Source: Umezawaea beigongshangensis
Lineage (GTDB): Bacteria; Actinomycetota; Actinomycetes; Mycobacteriales; Pseudonocardiaceae
DNA: 64,000 nt
NCBI RefSeq assembly: GCF_016464305.1
Contig: NZ_JAEIOJ010000005.1
Location: 62,001-126,000, forward strand
Direction: 5' to 3'
Each line of letters begins with the position of its first letter. Within the stretch, counting starts at the first letter, position 1. Below, in pieces: positions 25,968-37,883 of the stretch. The position numbers were made by a program, and so were the translations under genes. Under the pieces are notes generated by a model. That model was not told where the DNA came from, searched no databases, and was given only the letters and a program-made list of their open reading frames with translations.

Positions 25968-26741
25968 GTGGCCGACGAGAAGAACGTGAACGACGACAAG
26001 ACGCCCGGCTCGGAGATCGGGGCCGCGCACAGCTCCGCCCAGATGTCCGAGGCGGACCACGAGGAGCACCTCGCCCGCGGCGGCCTGGTCGCGGGCCGCA
26101 ACCGCCAGGGCATGTTCAACGTCAGGGGCAGCGGCGACACCTCCGGCTTCGGCGGTCTGCGGCTCCCGGCGTACGCGCCCGCCCCGGCCGAGCGGCCCTA
26201 CGGCGGCTGGTTCGACGAGGTCGTCGACGAGCTGGCGGTCGCGCTCGGCGAGGCCGGAGTGCCGGCCGACGCGGTCCAGCAGATCACGGTCGACCGCGGC
26301 GAGATCACCTTCTACCTGCGCCGCGAGCACCTGCTCGACGTGTGCCGGGTGCTGCGCGACGACCCGGCGCTGCGCTTCGAGCTGTGCAGCTCGGTGTCCG
26401 GTGTGGACTACGGCGCTGACGTCGCCCAGCGGCTGCACTCGGTCTACCACCTGACGTCGATGACCTACCGCCGCCGCATCCGGCTGGAGGTCGCGGTCGA
26501 CGTCGACGACGCGCACGTCCCCTCCGTCGTGTCGGTCTACCCGACCGCGGACTGGCAGGAGCGGGAGGCGTGGGACATGTTCGGCATCGTCTACGACGGA
26601 CACCCCGGCCTGACCCGCATCCTCATGCCGGACGACTGGGACGGGCACCCCCAGCGCAAGGACTACCCGCTCGGCGGAATCCCGGTGGAGTACAAGGGCG
26701 CGGAGATCCCCCCGCCCGACCAGAGGCGGTCGTATTCATGA
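25968..26741 (+). CDS. nuoC: NuoC, complex I subunit C
   Basis: The 30-kDa-type subunit, 257 residues. A disordered, charged N-terminal ~75 residues precedes the conserved domain, which ends with [19 protein letters not shown] and [16 protein letters not shown]. Start choice: GTG 25968 has AAGGGG eight bases upstream; GTG 25959, overlapping the nuoB stop, adds three residues but leaves no room for a ribosome-binding site. It is separate from NuoD, unlike the fused NuoCD of enterobacteria. Confidence 0.95.
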   Translation: MADEKNVNDDKTPGSEIGAAHSSAQMSEADHEEHLARGGLVAGRNRQGMFNVRGSGDTSGFGGLRLPAYAPAPAERPYGGWFDEVVDELAVALGEAGVPADAVQQITVDRGEITFYLRREHLLDVCRVLRDDPALRFELCSSVSGVDYGADVAQRLHSVYHLTSMTYRRRIRLEVAVDVDDAHVPSVVSVYPTADWQEREAWDMFGIVYDGHPGLTRILMPDDWDGHPQRKDYPLGGIPVEYKGAEIPPPDQRRSYS

Positions 26742-28231
26742 GCAACGAGAGCATTGCCGACGTCACCGGCGGCACCGACACCACGGCGGCCGGCAGCGAC
26801 AGCCACTCCGCGACCAGCGGCGCGGAGTCGCGCAAGGCGGCCGGGCGCGAGGACCTCGCGCAGGACCCGAAGGCCGCTGACCCGAACGAGGCCGAGCTGC
26901 ACGAGTCGGCCACGACCGGTCCCGACCCGTACGCGGCGGACTCGCGCGACACCACCGAGGGGCGCGTCTACACCGTCACCGGCGGCGACTGGGACGAGGT
27001 GCTGTCCGACGTCGAGGGCGACGAGCGCATCGTCATGAACCTCGGCCCGCAGCACCCGTCCACGCACGGCGTGCTCCGCCTCGTCCTGGAGCTGGAGGGC
27101 GAGACCGTCACGCAGGCCAGGTCCGTCATCGGCTACCTGCACACGGGCATCGAGAAGAACGTCGAGTACCGCAACTGGACGCAGGGCGTCACCTTCGTCA
27201 CGCGCATGGACTACCTGGCGCCGCTGCACAACGAGGCCGCCTACTGCCTCGCCGTGGAGAAGCTGCTCGGCGTGACCGTGCCGGAGCGCGCGCAGGTCAT
27301 CCGCGTCCTGCTGATGGAGCTCAACCGCGTCAGCTCCCACCTGGTCGCCCTCGCGACCGGTGGCATGGAGCTGGGCGCGCTGACCGGCATGACCGCGGGC
27401 TTCCGCGAGCGCGAGGAGGTGCTCCACCTGCTGGAGTTCCTCACCGGCCTGCGGATGAACCACGCGTTCATCCGGCCCGGCGGCGTCGCGCAGGACCTCC
27501 CCGAGGGCGCCGAGCAGAAGATCCTCGACTTCCTCAAGGTCATGGACTCCCGGCTGCCGCAGTACGACAAGCTGCTCACCGGTCAGCCGATCTGGAAGAA
27601 CCGGCTCGCCGGGGTCGGCTACCTGCCGGTGGACGCCTGCCTCGCGCTCGGCATCACCGGGCCGATCCTGCGCTCCGCCGGACTGCCGTGGGACCTGCGC
27701 AAGATCGAGCCGTACTGCGGCTACGAGAACTACGAGTTCGACGTCCCCACGTCGAACCAGGCCGACAGCTACGCGCGCTACCTGATGCGGGTGGAGGAGA
27801 TCCACCAGTCGCTGCGGATCGTGCGCCAGGCCGTGGACCGCCTCGCGCCGGGCCCGGTCATGGTGCAGGACGCCAAGATCGCCTGGCCCGCGCAGCTCAC
27901 GATCGGCCCGGACGGCATGGGCAACTCCCTGGAGCACGTCCGCAAGATCATGGGGCAGTCCATGGAGTCCCTCATCCACCACTTCAAGCTGGTGACCGAG
28001 GGCTTCGACGTTCCCGCGGGCCAGGTGTACGTGCCGATCGAGTCGCCGCGCGGCGAGCTCGGCTACCACGTGGTGTCCGACGGCGGCACGCGGCCGATGC
28101 GCGTGCACGTGCGGGAACCCAGTTTCGTGAACCTCCAGTCGATGCCCGCGATGTGCGAGGGCGGCATGGTCGCCGACGTCATCGCCTCCGTGGCCTCGAT
28201 CGACCCGGTGATGGGTGGGTGTGACCGGTGA
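26738..28231 (+). CDS. nuoD: NuoD, complex I subunit D (long N-terminal extension)
   Basis: The 49-kDa subunit forming the quinone pocket with NuoB; 497 residues. The conserved protein begins near residue 76 ([14 protein letters not shown]) with [20 protein letters not shown] at 101-120 and ends [10 protein letters not shown]. Residues 1-75 are an acidic, Ser/Thr/Ala-rich, probably unstructured extension; mycobacterial NuoD is ~440 residues, so this one is unusually long. The ATG overlaps the nuoC stop. Confidence 0.96.
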   Translation: MSNESIADVTGGTDTTAAGSDSHSATSGAESRKAAGREDLAQDPKAADPNEAELHESATTGPDPYAADSRDTTEGRVYTVTGGDWDEVLSDVEGDERIVMNLGPQHPSTHGVLRLVLELEGETVTQARSVIGYLHTGIEKNVEYRNWTQGVTFVTRMDYLAPLHNEAAYCLAVEKLLGVTVPERAQVIRVLLMELNRVSSHLVALATGGMELGALTGMTAGFREREEVLHLLEFLTGLRMNHAFIRPGGVAQDLPEGAEQKILDFLKVMDSRLPQYDKLLTGQPIWKNRLAGVGYLPVDACLALGITGPILRSAGLPWDLRKIEPYCGYENYEFDVPTSNQADSYARYLMRVEEIHQSLRIVRQAVDRLAPGPVMVQDAKIAWPAQLTIGPDGMGNSLEHVRKIMGQSMESLIHHFKLVTEGFDVPAGQVYVPIESPRGELGYHVVSDGGTRPMRVHVREPSFVNLQSMPAMCEGGMVADVIASVASIDPVMGGCDR

Positions 28232-29028
28232 GCACGTCCGAAGAAGTCCTCGCGGCCTCGGTGCTGGACCCCGCCGAGACCGAGCGGCTGGCGAACGAGT
28301 CCGTCGTCGACACCAGCGTGTTCGGCGAGGACGTCGTCGCGAGGGCGCGGGCGATCATCGCCCGCTACCCGCAGCCGCGGTCGTCCCTGCTGCCGATGCT
28401 GCACCTCGTGCAGTCGGTGCAGGGCCACGTGAGCCAGGCGGGCATCGCGTTCTGCGCCGCCCAGCTCGACCTGACGGCCGCCGAGGTCAGCGCGGTCGCG
28501 ACGTTCTACACGATGTACAAGCGCCGTCCCTGCGGCGAGCACCTCGTCAGCATCTGCACGAACACGCTGTGCGCGGCGCTGGGCGGGGACGAGATCTACC
28601 GGACGGTGCGCGAGCACCTCGGTTCCGACGGCAAGCCGCTCGGCCACGAGGAGACCTCGGGCGAGCCGGGCGCGCCGGGTTCGATCACGCTGGAGCACGC
28701 CGAGTGCCTCGCCGCGTGCGACCTCGGCCCGGTGCTCCAGGTCAACTACGAGTTCTACGACAACCAGACGCCGGAGAAGGCGCTGGAACTGGTCAAGGCG
28801 CTCCAGGCGGGGGAGCGGCCCGCGCCGACCAGGGGCGCGCCGCTGACCGACTTCCGCCAGGCGGAGCTCCAGCTCGCCGGGTTCTTCGAGGGCCGCGAGG
28901 CCGACCTCGACGGCCCGTCCGCCGCGCCGGAGACCCTGCGGGGGGCGTCGATCGCCGCCGACCGCGGGTGGACCGCGCCGTCGATGCCGGACGAGGCGGA
29001 GTTCCCGCCCGTTCCGGAGAAGAAGTAG
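28228..29028 (+). CDS. nuoE: NuoE, complex I subunit E
   Basis: A 266-residue thioredoxin-like [2Fe-2S] (N1a) subunit of the NADH-oxidising module. Ligand Cys residues are in [13 protein letters not shown] and [12 protein letters not shown]. The C-terminal ~80 residues are a Pro/Ala-rich extension common in actinobacteria. GTG overlaps the nuoD stop. Confidence 0.96.
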   Translation: MSTSEEVLAASVLDPAETERLANESVVDTSVFGEDVVARARAIIARYPQPRSSLLPMLHLVQSVQGHVSQAGIAFCAAQLDLTAAEVSAVATFYTMYKRRPCGEHLVSICTNTLCAALGGDEIYRTVREHLGSDGKPLGHEETSGEPGAPGSITLEHAECLAACDLGPVLQVNYEFYDNQTPEKALELVKALQAGERPAPTRGAPLTDFRQAELQLAGFFEGREADLDGPSAAPETLRGASIAADRGWTAPSMPDEAEFPPVPEKK

Positions 29029-29040
29029 AGGAGGCGGGTC

Positions 29041-30345
29041 GTGGACAAGGTCGCTGACACCCTCACGCCGGTGCTCACGAAGCGCTGGCTGTCCCCGCGC
29101 TCGTGGACGCTGAAGACCTACGAGCAGCTGGAGGGCTACACCGCGCTGCGCAAGGCGCTCGCGGCGCACCCGGACCAGATCATCGCGCAGTGCAAGGACT
29201 CCGGCCTGCGCGGACGCGGCGGCGCCGGGTTCCCCACCGGCATGAAGTGGGGCTTCATCCCGCAGGGCGACGGCAAGCCGCACTACCTCGTCATCAACGC
29301 CGACGAGGGCGAGCCGGGCACCTGCAAGGACATCCCGCTGATGATGGCGGACCCGCACTCGCTCATCGAGGGCATCATCATCACCTCGTACGCGATCCGG
29401 GCGAACTTCGCCGCGATCTACGTGCGCGGTGAGGTCCTGCACTGCATCCGCCGCCTCAACGCGGCCGTGCAGGAGGCGTACGCCGCCGGGTACCTGGGCA
29501 AGAACGTCCTCGGCAGCGGGTTCGACCTCGACGTCGTCGTGCACGCCGGCGCGGGCGCCTACATCTGCGGCGAGGAGACGGCGCTGCTCGACTCGCTGGA
29601 GGGCAAGCGCGGCCAGCCGAGGCTGAAGCCGCCGTTCCCCGCGACGGCAGGTCTCTACGCCTCGCCCACCGTGGTGAACAACGTCGAGACCATCGCGAGC
29701 GTTCCCTACATCGTCAACGGCGGCTCGGACTGGTTCCGCAGCATGGGCCGCGAGCGCTCGCCCGGCCCGAAGATCTACTCGCTGTCCGGCCACGTCGAGC
29801 GGCCCGGCCAGTACGAGGCCCCGATGGGCACGACGCTGCGTCAGCTCCTGGAGCTGGCCGGTGGCATGAAGGACGGGATCCCGCTGAAGTTCTGGACGCC
29901 GGGCGGCTCGTCCACCCCGCTGTTCACGGCCGACCACCTCGACGTCCCGCTGGACTTCGAGGGCGCGGCCGAGGCGGGGTCCATGCTCGGCACCACGGCG
30001 CTCCAGGTCTTCAACGAGACCGTCTCGGTGCCGTGGGCGGTCATGAAGTGGACCGAGTTCTACAAGCACGAGTCGTGCGGCAAGTGCACCCCGTGCCGCG
30101 AGGGGACCTACTGGCTCGTCCAGATCCTCCAGCGGATGGTGCGCGGCGAGGGCACCCCGAGCGACATCGACACCCTGCTCGACGTCTGCGACAACATCCT
30201 CGGCCGTTCGTTCTGCGCGCTCGGCGACGGCGCGGTCAGCCCGATCACCAGCGGCATCAAGTACTTCAAGGACGAGTTCCTCGCGCTGTGCGAGGCCAAC
30301 GCCGCGTCGAACACCGCACCAGCCCTGGCGGGAGCTGCCCGATGA
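29041..30345 (+). CDS. nuoF: NuoF, complex I NADH-binding subunit F
   Basis: A 434-residue FMN- and NADH-binding subunit. The NADH loop [16 protein letters not shown], the FMN region [26 protein letters not shown] and the N3 [4Fe-4S] ligands [12 protein letters not shown] plus a distal Cys are all intact. The electron donor is therefore NADH, not F420H2 or ferredoxin alone. Confidence 0.97.
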   Translation: MDKVADTLTPVLTKRWLSPRSWTLKTYEQLEGYTALRKALAAHPDQIIAQCKDSGLRGRGGAGFPTGMKWGFIPQGDGKPHYLVINADEGEPGTCKDIPLMMADPHSLIEGIIITSYAIRANFAAIYVRGEVLHCIRRLNAAVQEAYAAGYLGKNVLGSGFDLDVVVHAGAGAYICGEETALLDSLEGKRGQPRLKPPFPATAGLYASPTVVNNVETIASVPYIVNGGSDWFRSMGRERSPGPKIYSLSGHVERPGQYEAPMGTTLRQLLELAGGMKDGIPLKFWTPGGSSTPLFTADHLDVPLDFEGAAEAGSMLGTTALQVFNETVSVPWAVMKWTEFYKHESCGKCTPCREGTYWLVQILQRMVRGEGTPSDIDTLLDVCDNILGRSFCALGDGAVSPITSGIKYFKDEFLALCEANAASNTAPALAGAAR

Positions 30346-32858
30346 CCCTGGCACCTGAGAAGTCGAGCGAGGTCGTGGTCCCGGAGGGCCACGTCAAGCT
30401 CGTGATCGACGGCCGCGAGGTCGTGGCCCCCAAGGGCGAACTGCTGATCCGCACCGCCGAACGGCTCGGCATCATCGTGCCGCGCTTCTGCGACCACCCC
30501 CTCCTCGACCCGGCTGGCGCGTGCCGCCAGTGCCTCGTCGAGGTGGAGATGGGCGGGCGGCCGATGCCCAAGCCGCAGGCGTCCTGCACGATGACCGTCG
30601 CCGACGGCATGGTCGTGAAGACGCAGCTCACCTCCCCGGTGGCGGACAAGGCGCAGCAGGGCGTGATGGAGCTGCTGCTCATCAACCACCCGCTGGACTG
30701 CCCGATCTGCGACAAGGGCGGCGAGTGCCCGTTGCAGAACCAGGCGCTCAAGCACGGCCGCGCCGACTCCCGCTTCCACGAGCACAAGCGCACGTTCCCG
30801 AAGCCGCTGGCGATCTCCACGCAGGTGCTGCTGGACCGCGAGCGCTGCGTGCTGTGCCAGCGCTGCACCCGCTTCTCCTCGCAGATCGCCGGTGACCCGT
30901 TCATCGAGCTGCTGGAGCGCGGTTCGCAGCAGCAGATCGGCGTGGCGGAGGAGAAGCCGTTCCAGTCGTACTTCTCCGGCAACACCATCCAGATCTGCCC
31001 GGTCGGCGCGCTCACCAGCGCCGCCTACCGCTTCCGCGCCCGGCCGTTCGACCTGGTGTCGACGCCGAGCACGTGCGAGCACTGCGCCTCGGGCTGCGCG
31101 GAGCGGGTCGACTGGCGGCGCGGCAAGGTGCAGCGCGTCCTCGCCGGTGACGACCCCGAGGTCAACGAGGAGTGGCTGTGCGACAAGGGCCGCTTCGGCT
31201 TCCGCTACGCCACGGCCGACGACCGGATCCTGCGCCCGCAGGTCCGCGACGCCAAGACCGGTGAGCTGCGCGAGGCCGCGTGGACCGAGGCCCTCCAGGT
31301 CGCGGCCGAGGGCCTGCTGCGGGCCCGCGAGGGCCGCGGCGCGGGTGTGCTCGCCGGTGGGCGGCTGACCGTCGAGGACGCCTACGCGTACTCGAAGTTC
31401 GCCCGGATCGCGCTGCGCACCAACGACGTCGACTTCCGCGCCCGCCCGCACTCGAACGAGGAGCTGGAGTTCCTCACGAGCACGATCGTGGGCACGACGC
31501 CCGACAACGGCGGGGTCAGCTACAAGGGCATCGAGGCCGCGCCGGCCGTGCTGTGCGTGGCGTTCGAGCCGGAGGAGGAGTCGCCGATCGTCTTCCTGCG
31601 GCTGCGCAAGGCGGCCCGCAGGGGGAGGACGAAGGTCTTCCACCTCGGCCAGTTCACCACCCCCGCGGTGGAGAAGACGTCCGGCACGCTGCTGGCCTGC
31701 GTCCCCGGCGGGGAGCCGGCCGCGCTGAACGCGCTGCCGGAGCACGCCGCGGACGTGACCGAGGCGCTGAGCGCGTCGGGCGCGGTGATCCTCGTCGGCG
31801 AGCGCGCCGCCGAGGTGCCGGGCCTGTTCTCCGCGGTGGCCCGGCTCGCCGAGCGCACCGGGGCCCGCGTCGCGTGGATCCCGCGCCGCGCCGGCGAGCG
31901 CGGCGCGCTGGAGGCCGGCGTGCTGCCGACGCTCCTGCCCGGTGGCCGGCTCGTCGGTGACGACGCCGCGCGCGCCGAGGTCGAGCGGGCGTGGGGCCTG
32001 GACGCCGGCGCGCTGCCCGCGACGCCGGGCCGCGACACCAACGGCATCCTCGCGGCGGCCGCGAACGGCGAGCTGGACGCGCTGGTCGTGGGCGGCGTCG
32101 ACCCGTACGACCTGCCCGACACCGCGCTCGCCGAGCGCGCCCTGTCGGCGGTGGGCTTCGTGGTGAGCCTGGAGATGCGGCCCAGCGCGGCGACGGCGCA
32201 CGCCGACGTGGTGCTGCCGATCGCCCCGGCGGTGCAGAAGTCCGGCAGCTACCTCAACTGGGAGGGCCGCCGCCGCGACTTCGGTCTCACGCTGGAGGGG
32301 ACGAGCGCGCTGCCCGACTGCCGCGTGCTGGACACCCTCGCGGTGGAGATGGACGCCGATCTGTTCACCCAGACGCCGGCTGCGGCGTCGGCCGACCTGG
32401 GCAGGCTCGGCCACGCGGTCTCCGCGGCGAGCGCACCCACCGCGGCCGCCCCGCTGCTGCCGCAGCCGAGGGACGGCCAGGTGGTGCTCGCGATGTGGCG
32501 GCGGCTGCTGGACAACGGCTCGATGCAGGACGGCGAGCCCAACCTCGCCGGTACCGCGCGGCCGGTGGTGGCGAAGGTGTCCGCCGTGACGGCCGCCCAC
32601 CTCGGTCTCGTGCTCGGCCGGGAGATCACCGTGTCCACCGAGCGCGGTGCGGTGACCCTGCCCGTCGAGGCGGCCGACCTGCCCGACGGCGTGGTGTGGC
32701 TCCCGGCCAACTCGGGTTCGGTGGCGGTCCGCCGCGCCCTGGCCGCCGGGCACGGCGCGCTCGTGACGGTCCGGGCTTCCCGGAGCGGCGCCACCGGGGT
32801 CGACGCGGTCGTGAGCGGCGTGCCGGTGAGCGGCGCTCCTGCTGGAGGGAAGGCATGA
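30342..32858 (+). CDS. nuoG: NuoG, complex I subunit G
   Basis: The 838-residue largest hydrophilic subunit. The N-terminal ferredoxin domain has [2Fe-2S] ligands in PRFCDH and GACRQC. A His/Cys [4Fe-4S] segment follows ([14 protein letters not shown]), then [10 protein letters not shown], then the Mo-bis-MGD-like domain with CEHCASGC, indicating the extra N7-type cluster. The C-terminal half is a degenerate molybdopterin oxidoreductase fold without catalytic role. ATG overlaps the nuoF stop. Confidence 0.97.
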   Translation: MTLAPEKSSEVVVPEGHVKLVIDGREVVAPKGELLIRTAERLGIIVPRFCDHPLLDPAGACRQCLVEVEMGGRPMPKPQASCTMTVADGMVVKTQLTSPVADKAQQGVMELLLINHPLDCPICDKGGECPLQNQALKHGRADSRFHEHKRTFPKPLAISTQVLLDRERCVLCQRCTRFSSQIAGDPFIELLERGSQQQIGVAEEKPFQSYFSGNTIQICPVGALTSAAYRFRARPFDLVSTPSTCEHCASGCAERVDWRRGKVQRVLAGDDPEVNEEWLCDKGRFGFRYATADDRILRPQVRDAKTGELREAAWTEALQVAAEGLLRAREGRGAGVLAGGRLTVEDAYAYSKFARIALRTNDVDFRARPHSNEELEFLTSTIVGTTPDNGGVSYKGIEAAPAVLCVAFEPEEESPIVFLRLRKAARRGRTKVFHLGQFTTPAVEKTSGTLLACVPGGEPAALNALPEHAADVTEALSASGAVILVGERAAEVPGLFSAVARLAERTGARVAWIPRRAGERGALEAGVLPTLLPGGRLVGDDAARAEVERAWGLDAGALPATPGRDTNGILAAAANGELDALVVGGVDPYDLPDTALAERALSAVGFVVSLEMRPSAATAHADVVLPIAPAVQKSGSYLNWEGRRRDFGLTLEGTSALPDCRVLDTLAVEMDADLFTQTPAAASADLGRLGHAVSAASAPTAAAPLLPQPRDGQVVLAMWRRLLDNGSMQDGEPNLAGTARPVVAKVSAVTAAHLGLVLGREITVSTERGAVTLPVEAADLPDGVVWLPANSGSVAVRRALAAGHGALVTVRASRSGATGVDAVVSGVPVSGAPAGGKA

Positions 32859-34183
32859 ACGGCAACACAGCGGAACTCCTCGCGGACGACCCGATCTGGC
32901 TGGTCCTGGTCAAGGTCGTCGGGATCTTCGCGTTCCTCGTGGTCATGACCCTGTTCATGATCAACTGGGAGCGCAAGGTCGTGGCGCGGATGCAGCAGCG
33001 TCCCGGCCCCAACCGGGTCGGGCCGAACGGCTGGCTCCAGTCGCTCGCGGACGGCCTGAAGCTCGCCTTCAAGGAGGACATCCGCCCGGTCCTCGCGGAC
33101 AAGTGGGTGTACTTCCTCGCGCCGGTCATCTCCTGCGTGCCCGCGTTCCTCGCGTTCTCGGTGATCCCGCTCGGCGGCGAGGTGTCGATCTTCGGCGAGC
33201 GCACGGCGCTCCAGCTGGTCGACCTGCCGGTGGGCGTGCTCGTCGTGCTGGCCTGCTCCTCGGTCGGCGTCTACGGCATCGTGCTCTCCGGCTGGGCCTC
33301 CGGCTCGCCGTACCCGCTGCTCGGCGCGCTGCGCTCGGCGGCCCAGGTGATCTCCTACGAGATCGCGATGGGCCTGTCGATCGTCGCCGTCGTCATGTAC
33401 TCGCACTCCATGTCCACCGCGGACATCGTGAGCGCGCAGTCGGCCGGCTGGTTCTTCTGGCTCCTGCCGCCCAGCTTCGTCATCTACGTCATCGCGATGG
33501 TCGGTGAGACCAACCGCGCCCCGTTCGACCTCCCCGAGGCCGAGTCGGAGCTGGTCGGCGGCTTCCACACCGAGTACAGCTCGCTGAAGTTCGCGCTGTT
33601 CTTCCTCGCCGAGTACGTGAACATGGTGACGGTGTCGGCGCTGGCCACGACGCTGTTCCTCGGCGGCCCGATGGCTCCGTGGCCGCTGTCGGCGATCGGC
33701 GGCGGTGTCCTCAACACCGGCTGGTGGCCGCTGCTGTGGTTCATCGCCAAGACGCTGTTCTTCCTGTTCCTCTTCATCTGGCTGCGCGGCACGCTCCCCC
33801 GCCTGCGCTACGACCAGTTCATGCGGCTGGGCTGGAAGGTCCTCGTCCCGGCGAGCCTCGTGTGGATCGTCATGGTCGCCACCGTCCGCGCGTTCAAGAA
33901 CTCCGGCGACTTCGAGACCTCGGACTTCCTGATCGTCCTCGGCATCGCGCTGGGCGTCCTCGTCCTGCTGTCGCTGCTGCTGCCCGACCGCAGGCCCGAG
34001 CAGGACGAGAACGCGGTCCCGGTCACCGGCGGCGGGTACCCGGTGCCGCCGCTGGACCTCGAAGTCCCCAAGGCGCCACCGCGCCGCAAGGCCGTGGGTG
34101 CGCAGCCCTCCGGCACCAGCACATCGCAGGGGCAGCAGCCCGTCGCGGTATCGAGCAAGGAGGCCAGCGATGGGGATGTTTGA
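32855..34183 (+). CDS. nuoH: NuoH, complex I subunit H
   Basis: A 442-residue membrane subunit with eight helices forming the quinone access channel. Signature [20 protein letters not shown], the acidic loop KEDIRPV and [20 protein letters not shown] are present. The last ~50 residues are a Pro-rich cytoplasmic tail beyond the usual end. ATG overlaps the nuoG stop; its end overlaps nuoI by 14 bases. Confidence 0.97.
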   Translation: MNGNTAELLADDPIWLVLVKVVGIFAFLVVMTLFMINWERKVVARMQQRPGPNRVGPNGWLQSLADGLKLAFKEDIRPVLADKWVYFLAPVISCVPAFLAFSVIPLGGEVSIFGERTALQLVDLPVGVLVVLACSSVGVYGIVLSGWASGSPYPLLGALRSAAQVISYEIAMGLSIVAVVMYSHSMSTADIVSAQSAGWFFWLLPPSFVIYVIAMVGETNRAPFDLPEAESELVGGFHTEYSSLKFALFFLAEYVNMVTVSALATTLFLGGPMAPWPLSAIGGGVLNTGWWPLLWFIAKTLFFLFLFIWLRGTLPRLRYDQFMRLGWKVLVPASLVWIVMVATVRAFKNSGDFETSDFLIVLGIALGVLVLLSLLLPDRRPEQDENAVPVTGGGYPVPPLDLEVPKAPPRRKAVGAQPSGTSTSQGQQPVAVSSKEASDGDV

Positions 34184-34736
34184 TCCCGTCAAGGGCTTCG
34201 GCGTCACCTTCTCCACGATGTTCAAGAAGGTGGTGACCGAGGAGTACCCCGAGGTCAAGAAGGTGACCGCGCCCCGCTACCACGGGCGGCACCAGCTCAA
34301 CCGGCACCCGGACGGGCTGGAGAAGTGCGTCGGCTGCGAGCTGTGCGCCTGGGCGTGTCCCGCCGACGCGATCTTCGTCGAGGGCGGGAACAACACCGAG
34401 GAGGCGCGCTTCTCCCCCGGTGAGCGCTACGGCGCCGACTACCAGATCAACTACCTGCGCTGCATCGGCTGCGGCCTGTGCATCGAGGCGTGCCCGACCC
34501 GCTCGCTCACCATGACCAACGAGTACGAGCTGGCCGACGACAGCCGCCAGCGGCTGATCTTCACCAAGGAGGACCTGCTCGCCCCGCTGCTGCCCGGCAT
34601 GGAGCAGCCGCCGCACCCCATGCGGCTCGGCGAGGACGAGCAGGACTACTACGTGAACGGGCCCCGGCTCGCCCGCGAGGCGGGCGTCCCGAGCGGGCAG
34701 ACCGTCGAGACCGGGGCAGAGGAGGCGCTGAAGTGA
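34170..34736 (+). CDS. nuoI: NuoI, complex I subunit I
   Basis: A 188-residue subunit with two [4Fe-4S] clusters (N6a, N6b) in [15 protein letters not shown] and [15 protein letters not shown], passing electrons from NuoG to NuoB. ATG 34170 follows AAGGAGG inside the end of nuoH. Confidence 0.97.
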   Translation: MGMFDPVKGFGVTFSTMFKKVVTEEYPEVKKVTAPRYHGRHQLNRHPDGLEKCVGCELCAWACPADAIFVEGGNNTEEARFSPGERYGADYQINYLRCIGCGLCIEACPTRSLTMTNEYELADDSRQRLIFTKEDLLAPLLPGMEQPPHPMRLGEDEQDYYVNGPRLAREAGVPSGQTVETGAEEALK

Positions 34737-35620
34737 GCGCGTTCCTCCTCGCGCAGCAGGTCACCGAGGTCGCGGACACCGTCAGCACCGGCGAGGCCGT
34801 GGCGTTCTGGGTCCTCGCTCCGCTGTCCCTCCTCGGCGCCCTCGGCATGCTGTTCGCCCGCAACGCGGTGCACTCTGCGCTGTTCCTGGTGCTGACGATG
34901 CTCAGCCTCGGTGTGCTCTACATGGTCCAGCAGGCGCCGTTCCTCGGCTTCGTGCAGATCATCGTCTACACCGGCGCGATCATGATGCTGTTCCTCTTCG
35001 TCCTCATGCTGGTGGGCCGGGACAGCTCCGACTCCGTCGTGGAGGTCCTGCGGGGACAGCGGCTCGCCGCGTCCCTGCTGGGCGTCGGCTTCGCGGCCCT
35101 GGTGGCCGCGTCGCTGGCCCGCGCGCTGAACGACGTGACGCCGGTCGGTCTCGTCACGCCGAACACCACGGACGGCGGCAACGTCGCCAACATCGGTGTC
35201 GCGCTGTTCACCGACTACCTGTTCCCGTTCGAGCTGACCTCGGCGCTGCTGATCACGGCCGCGGTCGGCGCGATGGTGCTGGCCTTCACCGACCGGCACG
35301 CGCGGGGCACCAAGAAGACCCAGCGCGAACTCGTCGAGGAGCGCTTCCGCGGCGACCGCCCCGGCTCGCTGCCCGGTCCCGGCGTGTTCGCCACGGCGAA
35401 CTCCGTGGCCACCCCGGCGCTGCTGCCGGACGGCTCGATCGCCGAGGAGTCGCTCTCGGCGATCGTCGAGACCACCGCGAAGGAGCGGCTGTCCGGTGAC
35501 GTCCGCGACGTCGCGGGCACCGGCGAGCGGCCCGACGCGCACGCGCTGACCGGCGCTCGCGCCGACGCGCGCGCCGACACCCCGGCCGAGGGCACCGCCA
35601 CGAAGGAGGGGGAGGAATGA
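34733..35620 (+). CDS. nuoJ: NuoJ, complex I subunit J
   Basis: A 295-residue membrane subunit with five helices; the conserved [20 protein letters not shown] segment, involved in coupling, is present. The C-terminal ~100 residues are a hydrophilic Ala/Asp-rich tail not found in E. coli NuoJ (184 residues). GTG overlaps the nuoI stop. Confidence 0.96.
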   Translation: MSAFLLAQQVTEVADTVSTGEAVAFWVLAPLSLLGALGMLFARNAVHSALFLVLTMLSLGVLYMVQQAPFLGFVQIIVYTGAIMMLFLFVLMLVGRDSSDSVVEVLRGQRLAASLLGVGFAALVAASLARALNDVTPVGLVTPNTTDGGNVANIGVALFTDYLFPFELTSALLITAAVGAMVLAFTDRHARGTKKTQRELVEERFRGDRPGSLPGPGVFATANSVATPALLPDGSIAEESLSAIVETTAKERLSGDVRDVAGTGERPDAHALTGARADARADTPAEGTATKEGEE

Positions 35621-35916
35621 CCCCGACCTACTACCTGCTGCTGTCGGCGCTGCTGTTCAGCCTCGGCGCGGTCGGCGTGCTGGTGCGGCGCAACGCCATC
35701 GTCGTGTTCATGTGCGTGGAGCTGATGCTCAACGCGGTGAACCTGAGCCTGGTGACGTTCGCCCGGATCAACGGTGAGCTCGACGGCCAGATCATGGCGT
35801 TCTTCGTGATGGTCGTGGCCGCCGCGGAGGTCGTGGTCGGTCTCACGATCATCATGTCGATCTTCCGGACGCGTCGCTCGGCCTCGGTCGACGACTCCAA
35901 CCTGCTGAAGTACTGA
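35617..35916 (+). CDS. nuoK: NuoK, complex I subunit K
   Basis: A 99-residue, three-helix antiporter-like subunit. The conserved membrane glutamates are in [13 protein letters not shown] and [19 protein letters not shown] overlaps the nuoJ stop. Confidence 0.97.
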   Translation: MTPTYYLLLSALLFSLGAVGVLVRRNAIVVFMCVELMLNAVNLSLVTFARINGELDGQIMAFFVMVVAAAEVVVGLTIIMSIFRTRRSASVDDSNLLKY

Positions 35917-35927
35917 GGGGTCCACCG

Positions 35928-37883
35928 GTGACGACGGGAACCTTTGCCGCCGCGGAGGCAAGCACCGCGAGCGGCCTGGCCGGCTACGCCTGGCTGCTGA
36001 TCGCGCTGCCCGCGCTCGGCGCGGCGGTGCTGCTGCTGGGCGGCAGGCGCACCAACGCGTGGGGCCACCTGCTGGGCTGCGCGACGATCCTCGCCGCGTT
36101 CGCCTACGGCGTGGCGCTGTTCATCTCCAGCACCGCGCTCGATCCGGAGGAGCGGACGCAGGACCTGCACCTGTTCGACTGGATCTCGGTCAACGCGCTG
36201 GAGGTCGACTTCGGGCTCCAGATCGACCCGCTGTCGCTGACCTTCGTGCTGCTGATCACCGGTGTGGGCTCGCTGATCCACATCTACTCGATCGGCTACA
36301 TGTCGCACGACGCCGACCGGCGCAAGTTCTTCGCGTACCTGAACCTGTTCGTCGCGGCGATGCTCGTCCTCGTCCTCGGCAACAGCTTCGTGATGCTGTA
36401 CCTCGGCTGGGAGGGCGTCGGTCTCGCGTCCTACCTGCTGATCGCGTTCTGGCAGCACAAGCCGGAGGCGGGCAGCGCGGCGAAGAAGGCGTTCCTGATG
36501 AACCGGGTCGGTGACCTGGGACTCGCCATCGCGATCTTCATCATGTTCCGCGAGCTGGGCACCACCCGGTACGACGAGGTGTTCTCCCGCGTCGGCGAGC
36601 TGGGCTCCGGCACGGTCCTCGCGATCACGCTGCTGCTCCTGCTCGGCGCGTGCGGCAAGTCCGGCCAGTTCCCGCTCCAGGCGTGGCTCCCGGACGCCAT
36701 GGCGGGCCCGACGCCGGTCTCCGCCCTGATCCACGCGGCGACCATGGTGACCGCGGGCGTGTACCTCGTCGCCCGCTCGCACCCGATCTACGACCTGTCC
36801 GAGGACGGCCGCCTGGTCGTCATGGCGATCGGCGCGGTCACGCTGCTGATCGGCTGCGTCGTCGGCTGCGCCTACGACGACTTCAAGAAGGTCCTGGCGT
36901 ACTCGACGGTCAGCCAGATCGGCTACATGATCCTCGCGGTGGGCCTCGGCCCGGTCGGCTACGCGCTGGGCATCATGCACCTGCTGACGCACGGCTTCTT
37001 CAAGGCCGGGCTGTTCCTCGGCGCCGGTTCGGTCATGCACGGCATGAACGACGAGGGCAACATCCGGCGGATGGGCGGGCTGCGCAAGTACATGCCCATC
37101 ACCTTCGCCACCTGGGGCCTGGGCTACCTGGCGCTGATCGGCATCCCGCCGTTCTCCGGCTACTTCTCCAAGGACGCCATCATCGCGGCGGCGTTCAGCG
37201 CCGAGGGCTGGCGCGGCTGGCTCTTCGGCGGCGTGGCCCTGCTCGGCGCCGCGCTCACCGCGTTCTACATGACGCGGCTGCTGATCCTGGTCTTCCTGGG
37301 CCAGCCCCGCTGGAAGGACCTCAGGAGCGAGGACGGCCGCGAGTACCACCCGCACGAGTCGCCGCTGTCGATGACGGTGCCGATGATCGTGCTGGCCGTC
37401 GGCTCGGTCGGCGCGGGCGCGTTCTTCGCCCTCGGCGACCGCCTCGCCGCGTGGCTGGAGCCGTCGGTCGGCCCGCTGGAGGAGGCGCACGGCGCGCTGT
37501 CCCACACGGTCGTCGGAATCCTGACCGTGGTGCTCTCGCTGCTCGGCGCCGGGCTCGCGTTCGCGCTGTTCGGCCGCAAGCCGCAGCCCGCGACCCGCCC
37601 GGAGCGGGTGTCCTTCCCGGTGCGGGCCGCCCGCGCCGACCTGTACGGCAACGCGCTGAACGAGGCGCTGTTCGCGCGGCCGGGCACCTGGCTCACCCGC
37701 GCGCTGGTGTTCGTCGACAACAAGGGCGTCGACGGCGTGGTGAACGGGACGGCCGCGCTGCTCGGCGGCACGTCCGGCCGCTTGCGCCGGTTGCAGACCG
37801 GGTTCGTGCGCTCCTACGCGCTCTCCATGCTCGGAGGCTCGATACTGCTGCTCGCGGCACTGATGATGGTGAGGTTCTCGTGA
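35928..37883 (+). CDS. nuoL: NuoL, complex I subunit L
   Basis: A 651-residue Mrp-type antiporter-like proton channel. Conserved [35 protein letters not shown] (around residue 248), the broken-helix lysines, and a C-terminal lateral helix region (residues ~560-651) are present. GTG start with GGGG upstream. Confidence 0.96.
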   Translation: MTTGTFAAAEASTASGLAGYAWLLIALPALGAAVLLLGGRRTNAWGHLLGCATILAAFAYGVALFISSTALDPEERTQDLHLFDWISVNALEVDFGLQIDPLSLTFVLLITGVGSLIHIYSIGYMSHDADRRKFFAYLNLFVAAMLVLVLGNSFVMLYLGWEGVGLASYLLIAFWQHKPEAGSAAKKAFLMNRVGDLGLAIAIFIMFRELGTTRYDEVFSRVGELGSGTVLAITLLLLLGACGKSGQFPLQAWLPDAMAGPTPVSALIHAATMVTAGVYLVARSHPIYDLSEDGRLVVMAIGAVTLLIGCVVGCAYDDFKKVLAYSTVSQIGYMILAVGLGPVGYALGIMHLLTHGFFKAGLFLGAGSVMHGMNDEGNIRRMGGLRKYMPITFATWGLGYLALIGIPPFSGYFSKDAIIAAAFSAEGWRGWLFGGVALLGAALTAFYMTRLLILVFLGQPRWKDLRSEDGREYHPHESPLSMTVPMIVLAVGSVGAGAFFALGDRLAAWLEPSVGPLEEAHGALSHTVVGILTVVLSLLGAGLAFALFGRKPQPATRPERVSFPVRAARADLYGNALNEALFARPGTWLTRALVFVDNKGVDGVVNGTAALLGGTSGRLRRLQTGFVRSYALSMLGGSILLLAALMMVRFS

